Shown: positions 6,033 to 15,000, numbered from the stretch's first letter. The stretch: DNA of 22,583 nt from an uncultured Eubacteriales bacterium (GCA_934489945.1 CAKSSY010000025.1:1-22583), one strand, 5' to 3'. Notes: a model not told the origin generated them from the sequence alone. Numbers and translations: made by a program.

Positions 6033-7637
6033 TCAGTCGTGATAAAATCCGTAACGCGATGCCTTGTCCGAAACCATCAGTGCACCGCCATCGATGACGA
6101 TGGTACTGCCGGTGATCGAATCCGCCATATCGTCCGAAAGATAGAGGACGGCGTGTGCAATCTCGGCGGGAGTTGCCCAGCGTCCGAGCGGAACTTTATA
6201 GTAGGTCGTTTCTTTGGCATCCAGACGGGCGGAACCGGTATCTGTCCAGCCCGGTGCGACAATATTGACACGAATCCGATATTTTGCCAATTCTACTGCC
6301 ATATGTTCTGCCGCCTTCTGAATTCCCGCTTTGACCGCGCCGTACACCGAGACATCTGCAAAGTGTGCACGGGCGTTATTGGACGAGATCAGGACGATAC
6401 TGCCGTGGATACCGTTGTTTGCCATCAGACGTGCAGCCCGTTGCATACAGAAATATGCGCCCTTGAAGTCGACGTTCATCACACGGTCAAAAAGTGCTTC
6501 ATCGGTTTCGAGAAATGCGGATTTTTCGGTGATGCCGGCATTGTTGACAAACAGGTCGAGGCGGTCAAATTTCTTGGAAAATTCATCAAAAAGAAGTCCG
6601 GTTCCCTCATAGGAGGAAAGGTCCGCGCGGATAACGGCGGCACGTCTGCCGAGGGTGCGGACTTTTTCCGCGGTTGCATTGGCACCGTTGACGCTGTTGC
6701 TGCAATGTATCGCGACATCGTATCCTGCCTTGGCAAGCTCTGTGGCGATTACACTGCCGATTCCGGTTCCCGCACCCGTTACCAGTGCCACGCGGCGGGC
6801 GAGAACCTTGTCTTTATCAAGCAGGCAGGGTTTCCGTCCCTTTACACCGACATCCAAAAGGAATGTGGAGCCGGCGTTCGGTTCTTCGGAAAGTTCTTTA
6901 TCGTGTTTTGCCGAGGTGACGGCAAGGAGTGACAAATCCTTGCCTACGAATGTGGGGCAACTGATATAAGAGGCGGGAAGTTCGATTTTTTGCAGAAGTT
7001 TACCTTTCTTCGGGTCGATCTGCACCACCGCGTGTCCGCCCCAAAGAGCGGTCCAGAGCATTCCGTCGGCATCCATACACATTCCGTCGGGATTTCCGAC
7101 GATATTGTCGTCGAAGGCAAAAACCGTGCGGCGATTGGTGAAGGACGGGAAGTCGAATGCTTCAATCTTTCGGGTGGGGGTATCGATGTAATAGACGGTC
7201 TTGCCATCGGCAGAAAAGTCCAATCCGTTGGAAACGCGGGCATTTTCGACCATGCGGGTCAACTTTCCGCCCTCCAGACGGTAGAGAACGGCATTTCCGC
7301 CGCGTTCTATAGTGCCGAGGTAGAAAAGTCCGTCGGGTCCTGCCTTTCCGTCATTGAAACGGGCACCGGTAATCGGTTCTTTGAGGCAAATGCGGGCAAA
7401 ACGGCTGTCATAAACGCCGTCTTCCATGCCGTACAGAAAAGAACCATCCGCAAATTCCGCCATGCAGGTGCCCTTTTGCGGGAGCGTTTCCACGGTATAC
7501 GTACCGTCGTTGGGGGTTATGGTGATGAGTTCGGAAGAATTGATGTCAAACTGACGGATTTTTCCTGCAATGTCATCCCAGAAGATACCCTCTCCGAGAA
7601 GGCAATTCGGTTTTCCTATGATTTTCGGTTCGTTCAT
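6033..7637 (-). CDS. Fused SMP-30 lactonase / SDR sugar dehydrogenase
   Basis: One 534-residue polypeptide holds two enzymes. Residues 1-270 are an SMP-30/gluconolactonase beta-propeller: LLGEG with Glu16, RFNDGK (93-98), SNGL with Asn137 and NPDG with Asp184, the expected metal-binding residues. Residues 280-534 are a classical short-chain dehydrogenase: TGAGTGIG (287-294), NNAG (365-368), Ser419, Tyr432 and Lys436 (YxxxK, Ser-Tyr spacing 13) and a PGW segment near 462. The dehydrogenase would oxidise an aldose to its 1,5- or 1,4-lactone with NAD(P)+ and the lactonase would open it to the aldonate. No stop, frameshift or start signal separates the halves; the link is about ten residues (GRKPCLLDKDKV). 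The start ATG overlaps the upstream aldolase stop (ATGA). The sugar substrate is unknown. Confidence 0.93.
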   Translation of the reverse strand: MNEPKIIGKPNCLLGEGIFWDDIAGKIRQFDINSSELITITPNDGTYTVETLPQKGTCMAEFADGSFLYGMEDGVYDSRFARICLKEPITGARFNDGKAGPDGLFYLGTIERGGNAVLYRLEGGKLTRMVENARVSNGLDFSADGKTVYYIDTPTRKIEAFDFPSFTNRRTVFAFDDNIVGNPDGMCMDADGMLWTALWGGHAVVQIDPKKGKLLQKIELPASYISCPTFVGKDLSLLAVTSAKHDKELSEEPNAGSTFLLDVGVKGRKPCLLDKDKVLARRVALVTGAGTGIGSVIATELAKAGYDVAIHCSNSVNGANATAEKVRTLGRRAAVIRADLSSYEGTGLLFDEFSKKFDRLDLFVNNAGITEKSAFLETDEALFDRVMNVDFKGAYFCMQRAARLMANNGIHGSIVLISSNNARAHFADVSVYGAVKAGIQKAAEHMAVELAKYRIRVNIVAPGWTDTGSARLDAKETTYYKVPLGRWATPAEIAHAVLYLSDDMADSITGSTIVIDGGALMVSDKASRYGFYHD

Positions 7638-8284
7638 ATCTGTTCTGTAAACTCCTTTGCCAGTTTTGCAAGCCCTGCGAAGTCACGATTGCGGATCAGC
7701 TCTTTATTGACGATTCCGGAGCTGATTCCGACTCCTGCAAGACCCGCATTCAGGAAGTCACGCAGATTGGCGGTATTGACACCGCCGACTGCCATCATCG
7801 GAATATGGGCGAGCGGGGCTTTGACCGATTTGACGTAGGAAAGTCCGAGGTCTCCGGCAGGGAAGAGTTTGACATAATCGGCACCATATCGGTAAGCCGT
7901 GACGATCTCGGTTGGGGTCAATGCTCCGGGAATCGATACCAATCCCAGTTCCTTTGTCTTACGGATAACCTCTTCCGAGACATCGGGGGAAATCATGTAT
8001 TCCGCTCCGGCATCGGCGGCAAGCATCACCTGTCCGGCACTCATAACCGTACCGGCACCGATGTGCATCCGACCTCGGAATGTATTGCTGAGGGTACGGA
8101 TATTGGATGCGGTCTTTTCGTCGGGGATTTTTCCCGTTTGGTCAAAGGTAATCTCCATGAGGCGGATACCGCCTTCATACAGGGCATCGGCGGTTTTCTC
8201 AAGTATTTCACCGTCCAGTCCGCGCACAATGGCAATGATTTTGCGACTTTCAATCGTTTCTTTGAGTGTCATGATTTTCACCAT
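7634..8284 (-). CDS. KDPG/KDPGal aldolase family protein (Eda-like)
   Basis: This 216-residue class I aldolase should cleave 2-keto-3-deoxy-6-phospho-sugar acid to pyruvate and glyceraldehyde 3-phosphate. Family features are AIVRG (18-22), MEITF with Glu44 (active-site acid), GAGTV (77-81), SPD (99-101), Schiff-base Lys139 in YVKLFPA and AVGGVN (165-170). Where E. coli Eda has Arg after the VTL stretch, this protein has Asp48, so substrate preference may differ. The start overlaps the upstream gene by 7 bases, with GGAAAG about 8 bases before it; a second ATG at 8272 is possible. It overlaps the next gene by 4 bases, so the three genes are translationally coupled. Together with the kinase it forms the phosphorylated branch of the pathway. 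Confidence 0.93.
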   Translation of the reverse strand: MVKIMTLKETIESRKIIAIVRGLDGEILEKTADALYEGGIRLMEITFDQTGKIPDEKTASNIRTLSNTFRGRMHIGAGTVMSAGQVMLAADAGAEYMISPDVSEEVIRKTKELGLVSIPGALTPTEIVTAYRYGADYVKLFPAGDLGLSYVKSVKAPLAHIPMMAVGGVNTANLRDFLNAGLAGVGISSGIVNKELIRNRDFAGLAKLAKEFTEQI

Positions 8285-9186
8285 CCGTATCTTTCCGACA
8301 TATCGCGATAGAACTCTTCAAACAGGCGGTCGAAATATTCGTCTGTTGCATAAGAAGGTTTACGGCAGTAGTCACTTTCAATAATGCCGCGTTTTTTGAG
8401 AATGCGTTTTTCAAAGCTGATGATCTGTTCCACATTCTGGCGGATATGGTTCAGCATCGGCAGGAGACGGTTATGCAGGTCAATGGCTCCTGCGCGATCA
8501 CCGTCCATATAGTGGTTATAGATATCGAGGTAAGCATCGTACATCGAACACCCGGGCATGGCTCCGATGGCTCCGCGATCCATTGCCTCAATGAGCTGGA
8601 AGCCCGCATTCCCGACGAGAATTTTGGTCTTTTCGGGGTCTGTGATTTTTCTGAGATTGGTGATGTAGGGTCCTGCCGGTTTACATTCGATCTTATAATA
8701 CAGAATATTGGGACATTCTTCACCGAGTTTCTTGAATGTCTCGGGCGGAATGGCGACACCCGTCTGTTCGGGGGCGTACTGTGCCATTACGGGAATCTTC
8801 ACGGCGTCCCCGATTGCCTTCATATGGTCATAAAGCCAGCCTGCACCGGGTTTTAAGAAGAACGGCGGAAGCATCATGAGGCAATCGGCACCCATTTCTT
8901 CAAATTCACGGGCGCGTTTTGCGGCAATCTCGGTGGAATGATCCGTGACAGAGAGAATAGAAGTTCCGCCCTTCTTTTTGCAAGTGTCGGTGACGACCTT
9001 TGCCATTTTCAGGCGTTCCTCATCGGTCAGCTTATAATATTCACCGGCAATGCCGAACAGGGTCACGGCGTGGCAACCGCCGTCGATCAGCGTGGAAACG
9101 AGGTTTTCGAGACTTTCATAGTCGATTTCGCCGTTTTCATGGAAAGTGGCGGCGATAATCGGGCAGATACCCTTGATTTCTTTCAT
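8278..9186 (-). CDS. DapA/NanA-family lyase (probable 2-keto-3-deoxy acid aldolase)
   Basis: This 302-residue protein belongs to the dihydrodipicolinate synthase/N-acetylneuraminate lyase superfamily. GIAGEY (45-50) stands where the family has G-T/S-T/S-G-E, Tyr137 lies in MAQYAPE and the Schiff-base Lys165 in YYKIE. Superfamily members act as KDG aldolases, sugar-acid dehydratases or amino-acid enzymes. A lysine-pathway DapA is unlikely because it sits inside a sugar-acid operon, between the dehydratase and the Eda-like aldolase. The likely role is direct cleavage of an unphosphorylated 2-keto-3-deoxy acid to pyruvate and an aldehyde, or a dehydration step. The start has a good AAAGGAAC ribosome binding site. 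It overlaps the next gene by 7 bases. Family call is firm; substrate is inferred. Confidence 0.88.
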   Translation of the reverse strand: MKEIKGICPIIAATFHENGEIDYESLENLVSTLIDGGCHAVTLFGIAGEYYKLTDEERLKMAKVVTDTCKKKGGTSILSVTDHSTEIAAKRAREFEEMGADCLMMLPPFFLKPGAGWLYDHMKAIGDAVKIPVMAQYAPEQTGVAIPPETFKKLGEECPNILYYKIECKPAGPYITNLRKITDPEKTKILVGNAGFQLIEAMDRGAIGAMPGCSMYDAYLDIYNHYMDGDRAGAIDLHNRLLPMLNHIRQNVEQIISFEKRILKKRGIIESDYCRKPSYATDEYFDRLFEEFYRDMSERYGW

Positions 9187-9218
9187 GGTTTGTTCCTTTC
9201 TTTTTTCTTTCCGCTGCT

Positions 9219-10913
9219 TTATTTTTGATACTGCATATATTTGAGGTCACAACCCTCGTCAGCCTGTGTTACGGTGTCGATGAAGTTCCGCAGGAAGCCA
9301 CGTTTGATATCGGGGTGATCCTTCGGGACGAAATCGGCAAGGCGAGCGGCAATTTCCTCATCCGACAATTCGACTTCAATGAGGTTATGGTCAACATCCA
9401 GGTGAATCATATCTCCGTCGCGTACTGCGGCAAGAGGACCGCCGACGGCACTTTCGGGGGCAACATGAAGAACCTGTGTTCCGAAGCATCCGCCTGACAT
9501 TCTGGCGTCGGTGATGCGGACAAAGTCCTCGATTCCCGCCTTCTTGAATTTCGGGGGGAGGGGCATGAAGTTTCCGTTTTCCGGCATACCGGGGGCACCG
9601 ACGGGACCGTAGCCGCGCAGGACGATGACGGTGTCGGGCGTGATGTCGGAATTCTCGTCCAAAAGATACTTCTGACAGTCTTCCAACGATTCAAAAACCT
9701 TTGCCGGTCCGCGATGATTCAACAAGTGATGACTGGCGGCACTGCGCTTGATAACGGCACCTTTGGGAGCAAGGTTGCCGTACAGCACGGCAATACCGCC
9801 CTTTTTCTCCAACGGGTTATCAAGCGGACGAATGATATCGGTATTATATGGCATATCGATCTCGGCAAGGTTTTCTCCGACGGTTTTGCCCGAAACGGTG
9901 AGACAGTCGGTATGCAGACTGTCCTCCAGTTCCTTCATGAGCGACGCTACACCGCCGGCATCGTGGAAGCTGACACCGACATTGCCTGTCCCGTGCGGCT
10001 TGACATTGACGAGAACGGGAGTCTCGCGGCTGATTTTTTCAAAGTCCATAAGGTCAAGTGGGATTCCTGCACGTGCGGCGATGGCTTTGAGGTGGATAAT
10101 CAGGTTTGTAGAACCTCCGGTTGCCATGAGAACGCGAATCGCGTTCTCAATCGACTTACGGGTGATAATATCCAGGCACCGGATGTCTTTTTCGACAAGT
10201 TCCACGATTTTCCGACCGGTCATTTCGCTCATGCGCAGTTTCTCGGCGGAAACGCCGAGGCAGGATGCGGAATTCGGCAGGGCAATCCCCATTGCCTCGG
10301 TAAGTGTCTGGCAGGTATTGGCGGTGCCCATAATGGGGCAGGCTCCTGCGGAGCCGTAGAGACAGCCCTCGCGTTTGGTCATTTCCTCCAGAGAAATTTC
10401 ACCGGAGGTATAGCGGTTATAAAGATAGAAGCTGTCGGTGCCGCACACGAGTGTCTGACCCTTATAGTTGCCGGGGAGCATGGCACCGCCGGGCAGATAA
10501 ATGGTAGGCTTATTTGCCGAGACTGCCGCCATGAGTTGTGCGGGGATGTTTTTATCGCAACCGCCGATGAGAACAACACCGTCAAACGGATGACGTTCGA
10601 TCAGTTCCTCGGTGGTGATGGAAAGCAGGTTCCGGTAAACGAGGCTGGAAATGTCGAAAAACACCTCGCAGATCGACATGGTATTCACTTCAAGCGGAAA
10701 GCCTCCCGCCGCCCAAACGCCGCGTTTGACCGCCTCGGAAAGTTGACGGAAATGGACGTGACCGGGATTGGTCTCCGCCCATGTGTTGATAATACCGATG
10801 ATTGGCTTTTCGATATCTTCGTCGGTATAGCCCATGGATTTCAAGAGGGCATTGCGAATCAGTCCTGTACGGTCGCCGCGTTTTTTCCATTTCGGAGAGT
10901 AATTATGTTCCAA
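9219..10913 (-). CDS. IlvD/Edd-family sugar-acid dehydratase
   Basis: This 564-residue iron-sulfur dehydratase should convert an aldonate to its 2-keto-3-deoxy acid. Cys119 (GGCDKN, followed by a conserved Lys) and Cys192 (GACPIMGTANT) are present, as is the C-terminal TDARMSGG..G segment with the candidate catalytic Ser. At the third ligand position of [2Fe-2S] members (NPCH in L-arabinonate and D-xylonate dehydratases) this protein has Gly51 (NTWAETNPGHVHF), as in oxygen-sensitive [4Fe-4S] IlvD. A biosynthetic IlvD role is unlikely from the NTW and GACPIMGTANT features and from the operon. The start is TTG, fixed by AAAGGAG 6 bases upstream and the promoter at 10958-10986. It is the first gene of the operon. 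Confidence 0.9.
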   Translation of the reverse strand: MEHNYSPKWKKRGDRTGLIRNALLKSMGYTDEDIEKPIIGIINTWAETNPGHVHFRQLSEAVKRGVWAAGGFPLEVNTMSICEVFFDISSLVYRNLLSITTEELIERHPFDGVVLIGGCDKNIPAQLMAAVSANKPTIYLPGGAMLPGNYKGQTLVCGTDSFYLYNRYTSGEISLEEMTKREGCLYGSAGACPIMGTANTCQTLTEAMGIALPNSASCLGVSAEKLRMSEMTGRKIVELVEKDIRCLDIITRKSIENAIRVLMATGGSTNLIIHLKAIAARAGIPLDLMDFEKISRETPVLVNVKPHGTGNVGVSFHDAGGVASLMKELEDSLHTDCLTVSGKTVGENLAEIDMPYNTDIIRPLDNPLEKKGGIAVLYGNLAPKGAVIKRSAASHHLLNHRGPAKVFESLEDCQKYLLDENSDITPDTVIVLRGYGPVGAPGMPENGNFMPLPPKFKKAGIEDFVRITDARMSGGCFGTQVLHVAPESAVGGPLAAVRDGDMIHLDVDHNLIEVELSDEEIAARLADFVPKDHPDIKRGFLRNFIDTVTQADEGCDLKYMQYQK

Positions 10914-10919
10914 TCTGTG

Positions 10920-10926
10920 CTCCTTT
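10920..10926 (-). promoter_or_regulatory. Ribosome binding site fixing a TTG start
   Basis: AAAGGAG on the minus strand ends 6 bases before the TTG of the dehydratase. No in-frame ATG or GTG lies at a suitable distance, so TTG is taken as the start. Confidence 0.75.
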
Positions 10927-10927
10927 C

Positions 10928-10962
10928 GGGGAATCTCCCCACTTCTACATTATCCACATTAT
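10928..10962. promoter_or_regulatory. Candidate operator: palindrome and 9-bp-spaced direct repeat
   Basis: GGGGAATCTCCCC (10928-10940) is an inverted repeat in the dehydratase leader, directly before its ribosome binding site. ACATTAT occurs twice (10947-10953 and 10956-10962), 9 bases apart, overlapping the operon's -10 box. Direct repeats on one face of the helix near the promoter are typical of AraC-family sites. Function is inferred from position only. Confidence 0.35.
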
Positions 10963-10986
10963 AACATGAAAAAAAAACGGTTTCAA
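10958..10986 (-). promoter_or_regulatory. Promoter of the sugar-oxidation operon
   Basis: On the minus strand, TTGAAA (10981-10986) and a perfect TATAAT (10958-10963) are 17 bases apart. Predicted transcription start is near 10951, giving a leader of about 38 bases. It lies back to back with the regulator promoter at 11009-11037. Confidence 0.82.
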
Positions 10987-11008
10987 GGGATTTTTCACGC
11001 TTTTGATA

Positions 11009-11037
11009 TTGACTTTTGTGACTTTTTGCAATACAAT
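11009..11037 (+). promoter_or_regulatory. Promoter of the AraC-family regulator, with tandem repeat
   Basis: TTGACT (11009-11014) and TACAAT (11032-11037) are 17 bases apart. A tandem TGACTTTTG / TGACTTTTTG (11010-11028) covers the -35 and spacer and could be a site for autoregulation. Transcription should begin near 11044, ruling out earlier in-frame ATG codons of the regulator. Confidence 0.78.
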
Positions 11038-11059
11038 GAACCCGACGGGAGGGGTATCC

Positions 11060-11893
11060 ATGAAGGAAAACGTATTTTCGCAGCTTTATACCTGCAATAT
11101 GGACCTGTATTTCTGTGGAGAAAGAAAAAACACCGTAGGACACGAGTACGGTCCCGTGACGAGAAGCCACTATTTATTCATTTTCGTGACTGATGGAGAG
11201 GCGGAACTCCTGCTCGGGGAGAACAGAGTCCGTTTCGGAAAAGGAAATATTCTGATTGCTTTTCCGGGGGTTCCGGTTCACTACAAGGCTTTGACCGATT
11301 GGTCGATTCGCTGGGTCGGAGTGGGAAGTGCCGACCTCGGGCTGTTTTTGGCAAAGCTCGGTATTACGCCGGAGATGCCGATTGTGACATGCAGTCACGG
11401 GGAGCGTTTCGGGCAACTTCTTGACGAGATTCTTGCCATGCCGCTTTCGCCCTATCCGTCTCAGGCGATGCGTCTGAAACGATATCTTTGCGAGATGGTG
11501 GAGCTGATTGCCGCCGACTGTGAGGTGCGGCGCAACCCACCTGTGATCCGTTCCAATGAAATTCTGCGTTACATTGCGGCAAACTACACGAGTGACATTC
11601 GCGTGGAGGCGATTGCCGAACACTATCATTTGGATAGAAGTTATCTGGAACGCAGTTTCAAGCGTGAGACGGGTCACTCTATGCGGGAGGTCATTCTGGG
11701 ATTCCGCATCCGTCGCGCACAAACGCTTTTGCGTGAGACCGAATACTCGGTAGAGGAAGTCGCAAAACGTTCGGGCTTCCGTGATCGACTCTATTTCTCC
11801 CGTTTTTTTCACAAGAAATTCGGAAGTACACCTACCGAATATCGAAGAGCCAGCCGTGCAGGCGATGACCGCAGGCAATTCGACGTGTTGTAA
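11060..11893 (+). CDS. AraC-family transcriptional regulator
   Basis: This 277-residue DNA-binding regulator is divergent from the sugar-oxidation operon and probably controls it. Residues about 15-90 form a cupin-like ligand domain (HYLFIFVTDGEAELLLG, then an FPG..VHY segment). Residues about 164-265 are the paired helix-turn-helix AraC domain: IAEHYHLDRSYLERSFKRETG is the first and VEEVAKRSGFRDRLYFSRFF the second, ending FGSTPTEYRR. The start is set by GGGAGGGG (11047-11054) 5 bases upstream and by the promoter position. The effector is probably the sugar or an intermediate of the pathway, which is inference. A copy of the dispersed hairpin repeat follows the stop. Confidence 0.93.
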   Translation: MKENVFSQLYTCNMDLYFCGERKNTVGHEYGPVTRSHYLFIFVTDGEAELLLGENRVRFGKGNILIAFPGVPVHYKALTDWSIRWVGVGSADLGLFLAKLGITPEMPIVTCSHGERFGQLLDEILAMPLSPYPSQAMRLKRYLCEMVELIAADCEVRRNPPVIRSNEILRYIAANYTSDIRVEAIAEHYHLDRSYLERSFKRETGHSMREVILGFRIRRAQTLLRETEYSVEEVAKRSGFRDRLYFSRFFHKKFGSTPTEYRRASRAGDDRRQFDVL

Positions 11894-11898
11894 AGAAA

Positions 11899-11988
11899 AG
11901 GGGCTGTTAAAAACATCGGGTTTTTTAACAGCCCCTCAAAAAATGCCGGTCGGGATTCCGGGATTTTGGATGCGAGCTTGGTCGTTTT
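11899..11988 (+). repeat. Dispersed hairpin-plus-tail repeat, copy B (also terminator-like)
   Basis: A 15-bp stem (AGGGGCTGTTAAAAA, 11899-11913, with 11922-11936) is followed by a tail to 11988 that aligns with copy A. It separates the converging regulator and MacB-like exporter genes. On the minus strand the stem is followed by TTTTCTTT, so it probably terminates the exporter mRNA; on the plus strand it lies 5 bases after the regulator stop. Stretch 11989-12073 shows only a weak further hairpin. Confidence 0.72.
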
Positions 11989-12073
11989 TGCCTCTATGAC
12001 TTTGTTTTTTCGATTTTCCCGGTGGCAAAACGACGGCTTTCCACCGCCGCCGAGACCAAAGTCGTCGGGAGGT

Positions 12074-15000
12074 TTATTCGGTTCTCAGTGCCGCAACGGG
12101 ATCCTTCTTGGCGGCGACACGGGCGGGAATCAATCCTGCAATGAGTGTCAGAAGAATACTGATGGCGACGAGAATCAGTCCTCCCTGCCACGGAAGGGCG
12201 GCACCGATGTTGCGGATGTCGGAGAGATAACGGATGACGGCGTTGATTGGGATGCACAACAGAACGGTGATGCCGATTCCGATACTGCCCGAGGTAAAGC
12301 CGATGATGACAGTTTCGGCATTGAACACACGGGAAATGTCGCGTTTGGAAGCACCGATGGCACGAAGAATTCCGATCTCCTTGGTACGTTCGAGAACCGA
12401 GATATATGTGATTATCCCGATCATGATGGACGAGACCACAAGCGACACTGCCACAAAAGCGATGAGGACATAAGAAATCACATTGATAATGGTGGAAACG
12501 GAGGACATCATGATCGCCACGTAGTCGGTGTAACGGATTTCATCGTTTTCATCAACTGTTTCGTTATATTGGTGAATTTGTCTCCCGAGTTCCTCCTTGG
12601 CGGCGAAGTCGATGGGATAGAGATTGATGGTTTTGGGAGAAGCGGGATCGGCATTGCCGAATGCTTCCAGGTTTTCCTCCAGGCTGTGCGGTGCGACGGT
12701 CGACGGCATATAAGTGTCATACAGATCCGCAAGTGCTACGGCATCGAGATCGGTCAGGTAAGCGTCGAAGGCGGCAGCCAGCTTTTGGTTTTTCTCCTCG
12801 GCGGTGATACCGGGCAACAGATAAGACCGATACATCTCCATGGCTTGTTCTTCTACGGTTTTTTCCAAAATTGCGGAAAATTCCGTTTCTCCGAGAGAGG
12901 AAAGGTAAGCGGCAACCGTTTCGGGCGGCAACGCGGTGCGCTCTGTGTAAATGGAGCTGACAAATGCAATCCGCGCTTCTTTTGTTGTCAGGTTTCCGGT
13001 GATTCGTGTGCGGAGCATGGCAAGCTCTTCGGCGGTTGGTGTTTCGAGGATTTCGGAAAGTCGGCTTTCCGCCTTGGCGGCAAAGTCGGCTTTGGCGATT
13101 TCGGAAAAGGCTTCACGAAGCATGGCTTCCAGTGCTTCATCGGTCAGAGATGCAAGATAGGTGTGAAGAAGTTCGGGGTCGAGCTGCTGTCCGAAGCTCT
13201 CGGCAAGCAGATTTTCGCGGGATTCCCGTGTCGGACAGGTTGCCATATAGGCGTCGACGGTGTTTTTCAGCCACTCCCCGGAGGGGGTGGTAAGAACCGA
13301 ACGATAGATTTCGGCTTTCTTGGCAGTATCGACGGTAGTAAGATAGTCGCGGAAGGCAGAGGCTTTTTGGTCGACGGGAAGTTCATTGTCGGCATTCAGC
13401 ACGAACGGGAGACCGCTCAGCACATCGCGGTTGGCGTTTTCAGGAGCTTTTTGTGCCTTGACGACCTCACTTTCGGCAACACCGTTCATGATATATTCGG
13501 TGAGAGCTTTGGTATATCCGACAGAGCCATTGATTGCCGAAGCGGCGGCGGATTCGTCGGGACAAAGAATGCCGACGACGCGAAGGGTCAGTCCGTTTGC
13601 GGCGACGACATCCATGGTTTTTTTGTCGTCCCGTATGTCCTCAAACAATCCTGTAGACGCATTGTAACGGTAGAAGTCGGCCGGCAAAACGAGTTTCAGG
13701 GTAATATTACAGAGTTCTTCGTAGGTGTAGCGTTCGGAGGAAATCTCAATTTCTTCTCCGGACATGGCGGCAAGCAGAATCTTTTTCATGTCCTCATCGG
13801 ATTTGAGACCCAGTGCATACAGGGTCATGTCGGTGATTTCCTGATTTTTGTCCACGACCAGCACGATTTCATCGAACTTCTCCGGCATTCTGCCGAAAAG
13901 CGTCCGATACTGGGTTTCAATCAGCGGATTCACCGTTTCTCCGTTCTTGCCCGGCAGAATTTCATCCCACACCGAGAAGCCGGTGGCACCGCTCATGGCG
14001 GACGACATTTCGGACGAGCTACCCTGTATGCCGGAAAGCAGTGCAGAAACATCGGTGGAGGAATAACCTCCGTCGGCATTGGCGGTATAGGTCAGAATCG
14101 GCACGCCGTAGGAGTATTCGATCACGTTCACCAGGTCGGAAAGCTCCGACTTATGGGCTTCAAGCCAGATTTTGAAGGCGGCAAGATTATTTTGCCGTGT
14201 GCGGGTGCTGTTCATGGTATTCATCAGTTGATAAAACACGGGGTTGGAGTACACGGCATCCTTCTCGTGCTGTGGTGTCGTGCCCGTCTTGGAGAGGGTG
14301 GCGAGAAGTTCGGACATATCGACATCATTGGCAGCAATCGAAATGGGGTAGGTGGATAGCGTGTCTTCCTGAACGCGGTCAATATAATTCTGTATTCCGC
14401 TTGACAGCGACAGGATGAGCGCGATCCCGATGATGCCGATGCTTCCCGCAAACGCGGTCAGAAAGGTTCTTCCTTTTTTTGTCAGAAGATTCCGGAAGGA
14501 AAGGGAGAGCGCGGTGAAGAAAGACATAGACGGTCGGCGGGCTTTTTTCTTTTGGGCGGCAGCGTTTTTGATTTTTTCCGCCTTTTCATCCTCGGCGGCG
14601 GAATAGGGGTTACTATCGTCAAGAATTTTACCGTCGAGGACGCGGATGATACGGGTGGAATAACGTTCGGCAAGTTCCGGATTATGCGTTACCATAATGA
14701 CCAATTTATCCTTTGCGACATCACGAAGGATTTCCATGATCCGAACTCCCGTCGCGGTATCCAATGCTCCGGTCGGTTCATCGGCGAGCAGAATGTCGGG
14801 ATCGTTGACAAGGGCGCGGGCAATGGCGACGCGTTGCATCTGTCCGCCTGACATCTGGTTCGGCTTTTTATGAAGCTGATCCCCCAAACCCACTTTCTCC
14901 AGTGCTTCGGTGGCACGTTTGCGGCGTTCCGACTTTGAAACGCCCGAAAGGGTTAATGCCAATTCAACATTGGCAAGCACGCTCTGATGCGGAATCAGGT

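Noticed and set aside
5757..6932. A 391-codon open frame opposite dgoK and the fusion gene
   Set aside because: It crosses two solid minus-strand genes and has no ribosome binding site or domain; similar shadows at 9714-10964 and 20180-21265 were dropped for the same reason.
8278..9186. Assignment as dapA (lysine synthesis) or nanA (sialic acid lyase)
   Set aside because: The superfamily residues alone do not decide, and the operon contains neither lysine nor sialic acid genes; the SASA-type esterase 8 kb away is in a different operon.
9219..10913. Assignment as biosynthetic dihydroxy-acid dehydratase (ilvD)
   Set aside because: No branched-chain amino acid genes are near; the NTW and GACPIMGTANT features and the operon favour a sugar-acid dehydratase.
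11966..14359. A 797-codon open frame opposite the MacB-like exporter
   Set aside because: It is an antisense shadow of a well-supported gene; the product is Gly/Cys/His-rich low-quality sequence without domains.
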